Assembly: GCA_013288885.1 (NCBI GenBank)
Contig: JABDBA010000018.1
Location: 1 to 43,010, forward strand
Direction: 5' to 3'
Source of the DNA: Gammaproteobacteria bacterium
GTDB taxonomy: Bacteria > Pseudomonadota > Gammaproteobacteria > JABDBA01
DNA length: 43,010 nt
Shown: piece after piece, positions 25,996-34,728 of the stretch
Layout: each line of letters begins with the position of its first letter
How positions within the stretch are numbered: the stretch's first letter is position 1
Position numbers and translations under genes: made by a program
Notes under the pieces: model-generated
The model's input: the letters and a program-made list of their open reading frames with translations, nothing else
Told to the model about the DNA's origin: nothing
Database searches by the model: none

Positions 25996-27402
25996 TTATC
26001 GATCCTTAATTTTTATTACACTGAGCTGCTGCAATGAATCTTCGGGCATGCTTGCCAAAGTGCCGCTTGATTCTAAAATGCCTAACAATGAAGGAAGCAG
26101 CATAACAATGAATAGCACAATATAAATAAATTTAGGTAATGCGGCGGCAGTTTGCCATGGCCATGTTAAAACAATTCTAACATAAAAAACTAAGCCAAAA
26201 ATCAGCAATAAGCCATAAAAATAATAGCCGGACCAGCCGAGAATAGAGGCTGCGCCACTGATGGCGAGCGGGGGTTCAAGTATGCGCGGGCTGCTGGTAA
26301 ACATCACCGCTAAACAGGTAAGTGGTAATAGCACCAAAGGTTTGAAATTTTCTTTGGCTAATTGCAGTAAAGTGATGACAGGGATTACTAACAACGGAAA
26401 ATAATAACTCCAACCGAGCGGTGATAACAGCAACATAGCCGCTAAAATAATTGAAAAATCTAAGTCAATTTTTAATAGTGGTTTGATTTTAGTTTCAGTC
26501 TTTAAAAAATATAGCAAACTTAGGGTTAGCATGGCTGATGTAAACCAATATAATTTTTCTGCTAAACCAGGAATTGCGATTAAGGGAGTATTTTTTTCGC
26601 CAATGCCGAAAATACGGGCAAAAAACCCGTACAGTGAAGCATTCCAACTGCAAGTATACCACCAGATATGGTTCAACACGGCGTGATAATGTAGATAAAT
26701 CGCTTTGCCAAAAATCAAAACGGGTAGCAAGCCGCAGACTAAAATAGTACCACAAAAAATAATGAGGGCGCGCCATTGTCGCCGCATTAAAAAATACAGT
26801 GCGAACAATCCAAAAAATAATTTTATGCTAACGGCGATGCCTAATAAAAATCCCAGACAATTTTGGTTATTGCGACGAGCACAATGCCAAGCGATAATAA
26901 CTAATGGCAATAAAAATAATGTGACTTGTCCGAAAACGATATTCACAAAAGTTGGGAAATAAATCAGTAGCGCGAGTGTAATGCCTAAAATGAGATTAAA
27001 ATCACGCTGCTTTATTTGCAGAATATTCAATAATAAAAAAGTGCTTAATACTACGCAAGCAATTGATAACACTGACCATAGCCAAAGCGCGGCGGTATAA
27101 CTTAAATAACCAAACGGTAAAATAAGTAATTGAAAAAAAGGTGGGTTCAGATTACCCGCATATTTTTGAATAGTGTATTTATCGACGTTGTTGGTTTTAT
27201 CGTCTACCGATACAATAAGTTGCCCATAAGGATCATGGCCCGCTAACAGCAAACGTTCTGACTGATAAAACTTGCCAAAGTCGGTATAGAGAAAATTGCC
27301 GTCTTCTTTACTTATTTGAATGAAATAAGCGATAGCTAGAATTATCGTCAAAAAGATCAGGAGCAGGGAGGTAAGTTTAGGCGGGAAGATTTGTGAGTTC
27401 AT
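25996..27402 (-). CDS. GT87-family (DUF2029) polyprenyl-phosphate-sugar glycosyltransferase, copy 2
   Basis: A 468-residue membrane enzyme paralogous to the next gene downstream. The two share the loop FLYTDFGKFYQS, the NPPFF(Q/T)LL.LP.G.L(S/T)Y segment, FLMRR(E/Q)WRA, the WNASL(L/Y)GF segment and LSPLGW(S/L)YYFP. It is predicted to transfer a sugar from a lipid carrier on the periplasmic side. The ATG at 27402 has no strong ribosome-binding site. A hairpin repeat in the 59 bases upstream separates it from the UbiA gene. Two such copies could add successive residues or act on different acceptors. Confidence 0.8.
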   Translation of the reverse strand: MNSQIFPPKLTSLLLIFLTIILAIAYFIQISKEDGNFLYTDFGKFYQSERLLLAGHDPYGQLIVSVDDKTNNVDKYTIQKYAGNLNPPFFQLLILPFGYLSYTAALWLWSVLSIACVVLSTFLLLNILQIKQRDFNLILGITLALLIYFPTFVNIVFGQVTLFLLPLVIIAWHCARRNNQNCLGFLLGIAVSIKLFFGLFALYFLMRRQWRALIIFCGTILVCGLLPVLIFGKAIYLHYHAVLNHIWWYTCSWNASLYGFFARIFGIGEKNTPLIAIPGLAEKLYWFTSAMLTLSLLYFLKTETKIKPLLKIDLDFSIILAAMLLLSPLGWSYYFPLLVIPVITLLQLAKENFKPLVLLPLTCLAVMFTSSPRILEPPLAISGAASILGWSGYYFYGLLLIFGLVFYVRIVLTWPWQTAAALPKFIYIVLFIVMLLPSLLGILESSGTLASMPEDSLQQLSVIKIKDR

Positions 27403-27424
27403 AAAATTTAAAAAGTATATGTAG

Positions 27425-27450
27425 GTCGGCTCAAGCGAAGCGGAGCCGAC
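27425..27450. repeat. Hairpin repeat between the UbiA and GT87 genes
   Basis: GTCGGCTC (27425-27432) pairs perfectly with GAGCCGAC (27443-27450) around AAGCGAAGCG. It could attenuate or stabilise the operon mRNA. Reading leftward there is no T-tract directly after it, so full termination is unlikely. Confidence 0.6.
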
Positions 27451-27461
27451 AACAGGGTTTT

Positions 27462-28325
27462 TCAGGTATCACTCACCACCAAAACTCCCGCCAACCAAAA
27501 CAACACAGTAAACAACAAAATACGATCATAAAAAAGATCGTGGGCAATATCTAAACCATTATTTTTACCCATCACTAACAAATAACTATAGCGCGAAATT
27601 CCGATGGCCACAAATAATACCGTATAAAGCTTATTCTGATGGAATGCATAAAACCCATAGCTGATAATAGCGGCGGCAGCGGTGAGTATCAATAAACTAT
27701 CCAATAAATTTTTGCTATAACCTTGCAAGGTTTTGACTGGGCCGACTAATGTTTTGCCAATATAACGCAGTTCACTACGGCGTTTACTAAAGCCCAAAAA
27801 CAGTGTGAGCATAAAAGTACAAATTAATATCCAGTGTGAAGGTGGAATGCCAATACCGATAGTGCCTGCCAAAACACGCAGTAAAAAACCGGTAGCGATA
27901 ATTATTACATCAACAATTATGATGCGTTTTAACAATAGAGAATAAGCAATATTTAAAATAATATAAATTATTAAAATTAAGCCTACATTTTGTGCTACCA
28001 AAAAACCTAAAATCAACCCTATTGTTGCTAGAATTGCTGCTAATAATAATGCTGTTTGAGTATTAATAAAACCACCGGCAAGAACACGCGTTTTACGTTT
28101 GGTGTGAGTGAGATCCAACTTGCGATCGCAAATGTCATTAAAAACATATACCGCACTTGCCGTTAATGAAAAAGCAATAGCCGTCACAATAGCTTGCCGG
28201 ACTAAAAATCCATTATGCCAAGCATGGGCAAAGATCAGGCCTGCAAATACAAAGCTATTTTTTATCCACTGATGTGGGCGCAGTAGACGTAGGAATTGTA
28301 AAAATCTAGTTTTATTGTTGTTCAT
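27462..28325 (-). CDS. UbiA-family polyprenyl-phosphate phosphoribosyltransferase (DPPR synthase-like)
   Basis: A 287-residue membrane prenyltransferase-fold protein. It resembles mycobacterial DPPR synthase (Rv3806c), which joins PRPP to decaprenyl phosphate: LLRPHQWIKN at the N-terminus, the metal-binding NDICDRKLD (Asn63, Asp64, Asp67, Asp71) followed by HTKRKTRVLAGG, and a second Asp/Arg region GFSKRRSELRYIG. About eight membrane segments are visible. The start is 1 base after the stop of the DprE2-like gene, so they are certainly co-transcribed. Together with DprE1 and DprE2 homologues it supplies the first step of polyprenyl-phospho-arabinose synthesis. Confidence 0.88.
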   Translation of the reverse strand: MNNNKTRFLQFLRLLRPHQWIKNSFVFAGLIFAHAWHNGFLVRQAIVTAIAFSLTASAVYVFNDICDRKLDLTHTKRKTRVLAGGFINTQTALLLAAILATIGLILGFLVAQNVGLILIIYIILNIAYSLLLKRIIIVDVIIIATGFLLRVLAGTIGIGIPPSHWILICTFMLTLFLGFSKRRSELRYIGKTLVGPVKTLQGYSKNLLDSLLILTAAAAIISYGFYAFHQNKLYTVLFVAIGISRYSYLLVMGKNNGLDIAHDLFYDRILLFTVLFWLAGVLVVSDT

Positions 28326-28326
28326 G

Positions 28327-29037
28327 TTACCACCGAACTCGCTTAAACAACCACTCCGGCATCCATTTAATAATCAGCATAATATAACGCCAAAACCACG
28401 GAAGATACACAATATCGCTCAATTTATTAATCGATGCCACAATGCGTTTTCCTACATATTCTGGCTTAGCCACACAAAACATCCCTTTTAAACCGTACGT
28501 CATTGGTGTATCCACAAAACCTGGTTTAATAGTAATCACGCGTATACCATGAAAAAATAATTCATTACGTAATGCTTGCAAATAAGTCGATAAACCCGCT
28601 TTAGCTGCACCATAGATTTTATTTTTACGTCGACCGCGATCACCTGCTACAGAACTAATGCCGATAATAAAACCGCTTTTTTGCGCAATAAAATATTCGC
28701 TGCAATACCCTAAGATCGATATCGCGCCAGTGAGATTGCGGTTAATGATTTCTACCGGTTGTGCATCTTTCATATCACCAAACGCTAATAATACACCATC
28801 CAGTTTTTCCATGGCTGCGATCACACGCAATAAGAAAGCAGCATGGGCGGTGAAGTCCTCCGCATCAAATTGGCCGTATTGTACGTTTATCGGAAAACGG
28901 CTACTTAAATCTGTAGTAATACGCGCCAGTTCATCGCTATCCCGACTCGCTAAATATAGATTATGACCTTGCGCAGCAAATTCCAATGCAGTAACGCGGG
29001 CAATAGCGGATGTAGCACCGAGGATAAGGATATTCAT
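28327..29037 (-). CDS. DprE2-like short-chain reductase (decaprenylphospho-2-keto-ribose reductase)
   Basis: A 236-residue short-chain dehydrogenase. It has an N-terminal nucleotide-binding GATSAIA motif at 7-13, the catalytic Ser near 128-129 in GISSVAGDRGRRKNK, and Tyr142-x3-Lys146 in YGAAKAGLSTY. The block SSVAGDRGRR followed by the YGAAKAGL segment resembles mycobacterial DprE2 rather than general reductases. The predicted reaction is reduction of the 2-keto intermediate made by DprE1 to the arabinose lipid. A hydrophobic, Trp-rich tail (WFWRYIMLIIKWMPEWLFK) may attach it to the membrane. It heads the leftward unit dprE2-ubiA-GT87-GT87. Confidence 0.87.
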   Translation of the reverse strand: MNILILGATSAIARVTALEFAAQGHNLYLASRDSDELARITTDLSSRFPINVQYGQFDAEDFTAHAAFLLRVIAAMEKLDGVLLAFGDMKDAQPVEIINRNLTGAISILGYCSEYFIAQKSGFIIGISSVAGDRGRRKNKIYGAAKAGLSTYLQALRNELFFHGIRVITIKPGFVDTPMTYGLKGMFCVAKPEYVGKRIVASINKLSDIVYLPWFWRYIMLIIKWMPEWLFKRVRW

Positions 29038-29045
29038 AGACGCTC

Positions 29046-29087
29046 ACTCTAGTATTAAGGTTTAGATTAGAGTATTATTGTACTCTA
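29046..29087. repeat. Overlapping ACTCTA/TAGAGT palindromes upstream of the 863-residue orphan
   Basis: ACTCTA at 29046-29051 is inverted at 29068-29073, and TAGAGTA at 29068-29074 pairs perfectly with TACTCTA at 29081-29087. The middle copy can pair with either side, so alternative hairpins or paired regulator sites are possible in the divergent region before dprE2 and the orphan gene. Confidence 0.5.
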
Positions 29088-29146
29088 GCCAAAATTACGT
29101 AGTAGTATAGATGTAGTACTAATACAAATATAGAGGTATTTTTCCT

Positions 29147-31738
29147 ATGCCCAGCACCCCTTTACATAGCGCCGTCGAGGCAAAAAACTCCTTAGCAGAC
29201 ATTGAGGCTTTGTTGGCGCAGCCTGATCAAAAAATAGAAATCGACGCCGTCGATGATCACAGGAAAACCGCGCTGGCATTGGCACTGGATACAAAGCAGT
29301 TTGCTGTTGCCACCTATTTATATAGTAAAAGCGCTGATCTATCTAAGGTTGTGTTAGCAATAAAAGCGGATGCTGGTAAGTCTTTAATAAAAAAAATATT
29401 TATTCCTTGGCTAAAATCGATAATGCAACTGTTTGCAGAAGCTGAAAAACAAAATAAATGGGATTTAAATCAACTGTTATTTAAATTTTGTCGAGAGGTT
29501 AATGCTTATTTGATTAGTCATGGTGGTATGAATTATTGTGCTAAATTTTTATATAATATGGTTTATAAATATTCTAAAGATATATTGCCTGATCTTGCAA
29601 ACGATGAAAACCATGAGGTTTTTATAAAACAGCAATGCGAGATGTTAGATTTAATTGCGCAAGATAAAGTACATTATAATAATAGTGAAAAAGCAAATTT
29701 ACTTCTTTCATATTTTGTAGATGTTATATCTAAACAAGCTTATCAAAATAAAGATATAGTAACACTTGCTAAACTGCTCAATTTTTTTGAATTTTGTGAT
29801 ATTTATGACAATCAATATTCTGAAAATGATTATGTCGATTATAATAGTCTTCTTACATTCATTATTAAATGTTTTAATGATCCTTCAATTCGCGCTTTAT
29901 TTCGTGAATACCCTACCTGGTGTCGTTTATATTCATCCTACGATGCGACAGAGCAAAAAAGCCACTCATGGGCATGGCAGTTGTATATGGCTAAAAATTA
30001 TGCCTCTCGTGCTAAAACCAATAAAGAATTGAAAAATCTTTCAGGCGCAATAAGCGACTACGAAACAGCGATTCAAATTTTGGAAGAAATCCCGCTTACA
30101 GAGCGATCAAATACGGTTAAGTTATGGTTAGAAATGTATTGCTCTGAGCTTGCTTTCTGTTTGGCTGCCTATAGGCAAGCACAACAAGATGACGAACAAA
30201 ATGACGATGAAAAGGAAAATGAGAATTCGGATGAAAGTGAAGACGAAGAAGAAAAACCAGTTCAAGAAAATATTATCAAAGCAATTGCAGCCATGCGTAA
30301 ATGCTTTGCGCAACAAGCACCGTTATACCCCACTGGTCAATTAAAATATTATCTAGCCAGCGATCTAATGAGAAAAGTTAATTATTATATGCAACTTGGC
30401 GATTTATACCGCGATCTGGCATATTGTTATTATAGTAAAAATGATTCAGATCATGAAAAGCAATGCCGGACGGATGCAGCGACGAATTATTGGCAAGGGA
30501 TATTAATTTTTGAAGAAACTTTAGCATCAGTAAATTCAGGTGCATTGCCTTTATCGGATCAAATGGAGGTTTCATTAGAATTTGCAGGGGCTGTATATTG
30601 CCATACAGTAATAACATTTTTTAAGTGTGGCGATGATAGAGTCGCAACAATTCGTCAAAAAATGCTTTTATATCTGCGACAAGGAATAGCTAAACTTGAA
30701 CAGGCTATTCAAATGTTGTGCGCAGCCCCACAAACACCTGAAATTCTAAATAGCATTAGAAAGCGACAGTTAGTATTGGTGCAAAAACTAGATGAGTATT
30801 CTGAATTTTTTGTGCCAGTTGATAATTTAGTTGTTAGCAGTGTAGTGCAGCAATATTTAGCTATGAGAATAAATATTCTTATTACTTTATGTAATCTGCT
30901 TGGTTCATTTGATAGCAGCATTTGGAATGAGTTGGAAAAAAAAGAAATTTATGATCGTTTTATTAAATGTTGTACTAGTATACTAACAAGAGATGATGCA
31001 TTACGTAAAATCATCGGGCTTATTAGTGAAATAATGATTACGCTAAAAAACCGTCCTCTATTGGTATTTCAGGCAAGTATGTTACTTGATGATAGTGTTT
31101 TAAATTTGATAAGGCTAATTGAAAAAGAATGTAATGTAGCCAATACAAATAATCAGAGTTTTATGTTGCTTTATAATTCCTTTTCTTTGTATGTGCGTCA
31201 GCAACAAGAGCAATTTTCCAAGATGGTTAATGGTCTTGGGTGTGAGATGGAGGAATTGAGAAGGCATTATATGCCAACTGAAGTTTCAATAGTCGATGAA
31301 AAAATAGCACAACCAGAACCTTTGACTAAAGCTCGAGTAGAAAGACTGGTGAGAAGTGCACAAGAGTTAAATAAAAATATTTTACTTATTCGAGGCGGAT
31401 ATAATACCCAACAAAATATAGATGATCGTTCTTTTCAAGAAAAATGGAATAAATTTATGGACGCTATAGGAGAGCTAGGGTATCGAGTATTAGAAGAAAA
31501 AATAGTAGCCCCAGACATAAGCAAAAGAAACACATTGGATGATTTTGAAGAGTTTGATTTAAAAGAATTGCCTGTTGAAGATTTTGTAGATGCATCTAAG
31601 ATGCATAGATTTGAATATAACAAACAACCAGTAAGAACTGATGAAAATTTAACTGAGGCTAATTTCGATCAAAGTGCAGACGTCGGTGAAGGAAATGGTC
31701 AGGATGATGCCCAAAGTGGTATTAGGTTGGATATCTAA
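29147..31738 (+). CDS. Large orphan protein with N-terminal ankyrin-like and TPR-like regions
   Basis: An 863-residue soluble protein of unknown function. Residues 1-66 look like two ankyrin repeats (STPLHSAVEAKNSLADIEAL, RKTALALALDTKQFAVATYL). A central helical part contains a TPR-like stretch (GAISDYETAIQILEEIP) followed by a very acidic segment near 340-372. Most of the rest is predicted helical, and the C-terminus is again acidic and looks disordered. No signal peptide is present. GAGGTATTTTTCCT precedes the ATG. It reads against its neighbours and separates dprE1 from dprE2, with only 2 bases between its stop and the dprE1 stop. Size, ankyrins and orphan status make it a plausible translocated effector; no target can be named. 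Confidence 0.75.
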   Translation: MPSTPLHSAVEAKNSLADIEALLAQPDQKIEIDAVDDHRKTALALALDTKQFAVATYLYSKSADLSKVVLAIKADAGKSLIKKIFIPWLKSIMQLFAEAEKQNKWDLNQLLFKFCREVNAYLISHGGMNYCAKFLYNMVYKYSKDILPDLANDENHEVFIKQQCEMLDLIAQDKVHYNNSEKANLLLSYFVDVISKQAYQNKDIVTLAKLLNFFEFCDIYDNQYSENDYVDYNSLLTFIIKCFNDPSIRALFREYPTWCRLYSSYDATEQKSHSWAWQLYMAKNYASRAKTNKELKNLSGAISDYETAIQILEEIPLTERSNTVKLWLEMYCSELAFCLAAYRQAQQDDEQNDDEKENENSDESEDEEEKPVQENIIKAIAAMRKCFAQQAPLYPTGQLKYYLASDLMRKVNYYMQLGDLYRDLAYCYYSKNDSDHEKQCRTDAATNYWQGILIFEETLASVNSGALPLSDQMEVSLEFAGAVYCHTVITFFKCGDDRVATIRQKMLLYLRQGIAKLEQAIQMLCAAPQTPEILNSIRKRQLVLVQKLDEYSEFFVPVDNLVVSSVVQQYLAMRINILITLCNLLGSFDSSIWNELEKKEIYDRFIKCCTSILTRDDALRKIIGLISEIMITLKNRPLLVFQASMLLDDSVLNLIRLIEKECNVANTNNQSFMLLYNSFSLYVRQQQEQFSKMVNGLGCEMEELRRHYMPTEVSIVDEKIAQPEPLTKARVERLVRSAQELNKNILLIRGGYNTQQNIDDRSFQEKWNKFMDAIGELGYRVLEEKIVAPDISKRNTLDDFEEFDLKELPVEDFVDASKMHRFEYNKQPVRTDENLTEANFDQSADVGEGNGQDDAQSGIRLDI

Positions 31739-31740
31739 GC

Positions 31741-33084
31741 TTAAATCCCTAATCGTCGCGCCAGGCTAGAGCTAAAATTATTTTTGGGATCCCATTTCTT
31801 TTTTATCGCCAACCATTCGACATAGCGCGGGTACATGATCTGAAACCGCGCAGGTGTTAGGCGAGCATCTTTGGCTAAGTAAATACGCCCTTCATTTTGT
31901 ACCACGATTTCATCTATTTCATCGAGCAGCGAAAATAATTTATTATCTTTAATTGGAATATCCATCGCTAAGGTTAAGCCCGGCATGGGGAACGATAACG
32001 GCGTATTACTCGCTTTGCCGAATTGTTTCAGCACCGTTAAAAAAGGCGAATAATTATTTTTTTGCAGATGGTCTAAAATTGTTTGGATACTTGCTAGCGC
32101 CACATTGTGTGGTAATACGCATTGATATTGAATAAACCCGCGTTTACCATATAATCTTGGCCAATGTTTGATTTTATCAAGAGGGTAAAAATAATCTTGA
32201 TAATGACTCAGAAATTTTTCTTTGTGGCTTTGCGTGCGGTAATAGTAATTGTTATACAGTTGGATAACTTTTTTATTCAGTAACCACCCTGGGCAATTGT
32301 AAGGGATGGTTATTTGCTGTTGTTTGAACAATTTTAACGGCTTAGATTTTTGTTCGGGAGCAAGCTCTTCCAAAGTCGCATGATGTGCAGTCATGATAAT
32401 ACTACGGCCAAATTTATTATTTTCCGATGCGGTATCCACCCAGGCGACGCTGTATTGATCATCCTGTAGTTCATCTGTTAAATAGATGATAGTTTGTTGC
32501 AGATTGTTAGTTGCTAGATGTTTTACCGACATATAGGCACTTTCAAGCGGAATTAATTTAATGCTGGCGCTACCAATAATGCCAGTTAATCCCATACCGG
32601 CGATGGTAGCCCAAAACAAATCGCTATTTTGTGTTGATGAACAACGTATTATTTCCCCATCATGAATAACAACGTCTAACCATAAAACATGTTGCTCGAA
32701 TGAACCAGTGCGATGATGATTTTTGCCGTGCACATCTGCAGCAATACAACCGCCCAACGTTACATATTGTGTGCCAGGTGTCACTGGTAAAAACCAACCA
32801 GCGGGAACGATCACCGCTAAAATATCAGCTAAACTAATACCCGCTTCAGCAGTGATGACACCATTGATGCGATCAAATTCTAAAACTCGATTTAAGCGCT
32901 CCATTAACACCACTTGGCCATCGATATTTAAAGCTGCATCGCCATAACTACCGCCTAATCCACGGGCAATTACCGGTTTTTTTACAATATCGAGTAATTC
33001 ACGATAGCGCTCCGGTCGCACCACATTGCAGTTTTGCGTGGTGCTTTGGTTGAAGCTGGCGAGTGGGGTGGTTAGTGTTGGCAT
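31741..33084 (-). CDS. DprE1-like FAD oxidoreductase (decaprenylphospho-ribose 2-epimerase subunit)
   Basis: A 447-residue FAD enzyme of the vanillyl-alcohol-oxidase fold, closely resembling mycobacterial DprE1 (about 461). The FAD-binding region has ARGLGGSYGDAALN and TPGTQYVTLGGCIAADVHGK with His119; DVHGKNHHRTGSF is the DprE1-type motif. The substrate region has SFPMPGLTLAMDIPIKD, where the benzothiazinone-reactive cysteine of the mycobacterial enzyme is Ala373, and a conserved Lys405 in YLAKDARLT. The C-terminus MYPRYVEWLAIKKKWDP aligns well. It would oxidise polyprenyl-phospho-ribose at C2, with DprE2 reducing it. AAGGAAATAGACCT precedes the ATG, 4 bases after the transporter stop. Confidence 0.9.
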   Translation of the reverse strand: MPTLTTPLASFNQSTTQNCNVVRPERYRELLDIVKKPVIARGLGGSYGDAALNIDGQVVLMERLNRVLEFDRINGVITAEAGISLADILAVIVPAGWFLPVTPGTQYVTLGGCIAADVHGKNHHRTGSFEQHVLWLDVVIHDGEIIRCSSTQNSDLFWATIAGMGLTGIIGSASIKLIPLESAYMSVKHLATNNLQQTIIYLTDELQDDQYSVAWVDTASENNKFGRSIIMTAHHATLEELAPEQKSKPLKLFKQQQITIPYNCPGWLLNKKVIQLYNNYYYRTQSHKEKFLSHYQDYFYPLDKIKHWPRLYGKRGFIQYQCVLPHNVALASIQTILDHLQKNNYSPFLTVLKQFGKASNTPLSFPMPGLTLAMDIPIKDNKLFSLLDEIDEIVVQNEGRIYLAKDARLTPARFQIMYPRYVEWLAIKKKWDPKNNFSSSLARRLGI

Positions 33085-33088
33085 AGGT

Positions 33089-34600
33089 CTATTTCCTTAA
33101 TCTCAACCCAACCAAGAAGAAAACTAATAACGTCAGTGCAGACAACCAAGCCATCCAGTGAAAACCACTCATAAAACTAAATTTAAAAATCTGCAAAACT
33201 TCGGTAGCTTTTTCGCCAGTGAATTGGTTTAAAATGGTTTGTGCTTGTTGTGGGTCAGTGAGCATAACGCTTAATTGTTCATGTTGGCCAGTGGTTAATG
33301 GCATGTTAGTTTTTAATAATTCACTATTCAACGCTACACTTTCACGCCAATGAAAAACAACTGTTGCCAGGGCTAAAAAAACCGAATTACTGATATTCCA
33401 AAAAGTAAAAATTGTACCCAATGTGCTGCCCATCCTTTCAGGCGCAACGGATTGTGATGCAGCAACAATCGACCCGGCGTTGGCAATGCCCCAGGTATAA
33501 CCCATTAAGAATAAAGTGAATAATATAAATAAAATGGTAATAGTAGGGGTGAATACAGCATGGCAAACAGCAGCTAATAATGCCATTCCTACCCCGAATA
33601 CGAGTAAATTAAATATACCCCATTTCTTAACTAACTTTTCTAGAAAAAGCGAAATAATAACTTGGATAATTGGTACACACAATAAAATAACACCGATCAT
33701 GAATGCGTGTTGATTACGCATCAGTTGTAAATAAAGTGGGTCAAAAAACATAAAAGTGCCAGTAACAAATCCAGCGGTCACACAAATTAAGATTGCCAAA
33801 CTGGCATGTTTATTTTTAAATAGTGATAAGTCTAATAATGGATATGCTACTTTATTTTCGACGATTATCAATAAAAATAAAAGAATGATGCCACTAAAAA
33901 TAGTAGTCCGAGTCAATGCTAAATTCCAGCCCGCTTGTTCACCGTAAATTACCCCATAAATTAAACTACCTAAACCGACAGAAAGTAAAATAAAACCCCA
34001 CCAATCAATTTGAATCTTCTCAACAGATTTGGGCGATGGTTTTAAACTAAAGACACAACAAGCCATGCCAGCGATGATAATCGGAATATTAACCCAAAAT
34101 ACCCAACGCCAATTGAATATCGAAATTAACGTACCACCTAAAAATGGGCCTATTGCTAGACCAGCGCCATTGAAGGCACTAAAAATTCCAATTGCGCGGG
34201 TTTGTTCATGGGGCGGGAAAGCTTGTGGTAATAAAGCCACTCCAAGAGGAAAAATAATAGCAGCACTAAGACCTTGGATTGCACGAAAAAATATTAGCCA
34301 TTGTATAGTCGGAGAATTGGCAGCGCCAATAGCGGCAATGCCAAATAAAATAAATCCAAAATAAAAAACATTTTTGCGACCCCAAAGATCACCTGATTTC
34401 CCGGCAATGATCAAGAACATGCAAAGAACTAAACTAAAAATAGACATCACCCATTGCAATTGCAAAACCGAAGCATTTAAATCTTTTTGAATAAACGGCA
34501 GTGCAGTCGTCACAATAGTAAAATCAAGAAATGCGGTGAACGATAGTAGGCTTAACCCAATTAACGCCCACCATTTGTAAGGAAAATTTTCAGCTTGCAT
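33089..34600 (-). CDS. DHA2-type MFS transporter (14 membrane segments)
   Basis: A 503-residue inner-membrane protein of the EmrB/QacA (DHA2) type. Helix 1 has LSFTAFLDFTIVTTALPFIQ, with the acidic residue typical of the family, the loop motif GKSGDLWGRKNVF follows, and GPFLGGTLISIFNWRWVFWVN is the helix-5 motif C region. About 14 hydrophobic segments are visible. It lies 4 bases upstream of dprE1 and must be co-transcribed with it. Such pumps usually export drugs; in this setting export of a glycan precursor or lipid is possible but unproven. Confidence 0.88.
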   Translation of the reverse strand: MQAENFPYKWWALIGLSLLSFTAFLDFTIVTTALPFIQKDLNASVLQLQWVMSIFSLVLCMFLIIAGKSGDLWGRKNVFYFGFILFGIAAIGAANSPTIQWLIFFRAIQGLSAAIIFPLGVALLPQAFPPHEQTRAIGIFSAFNGAGLAIGPFLGGTLISIFNWRWVFWVNIPIIIAGMACCVFSLKPSPKSVEKIQIDWWGFILLSVGLGSLIYGVIYGEQAGWNLALTRTTIFSGIILLFLLIIVENKVAYPLLDLSLFKNKHASLAILICVTAGFVTGTFMFFDPLYLQLMRNQHAFMIGVILLCVPIIQVIISLFLEKLVKKWGIFNLLVFGVGMALLAAVCHAVFTPTITILFILFTLFLMGYTWGIANAGSIVAASQSVAPERMGSTLGTIFTFWNISNSVFLALATVVFHWRESVALNSELLKTNMPLTTGQHEQLSVMLTDPQQAQTILNQFTGEKATEVLQIFKFSFMSGFHWMAWLSALTLLVFFLVGLRLRK

Positions 34601-34644
34601 TTTATTTATCTATTTAAACATAAATTTCCTTGAATTTTACCCTC

Positions 34645-34678
34645 AAAGGGCAAAAAATCATAGTTTTTTTGCCCTTTT
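34645..34678. repeat. Perfect 13-bp inverted repeat in the pseudogene upstream region
   Basis: AAAGGGCAAAAAA (34645-34657) pairs with TTTTTTGCCCTTT (34665-34677) around TCATAGT. With its T- and A-tracts it could terminate transcription in either direction, isolating the transporter-dprE1 unit from the decayed island. Confidence 0.6.
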
Positions 34679-34728
34679 GGTGCCAGAATTTGCTGTTTAA
34701 CAAGCTTTTAGCACAATAATGGGAATAA

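Noticed and set aside
29054..29086. Degenerate PmrA-like box ATTAAG-N5-GATTAG before the 863-residue orphan
   Set aside because: Geometry fits but both half-sites and the -10 (TACTCT) depart from consensus; kept only as a weak note.
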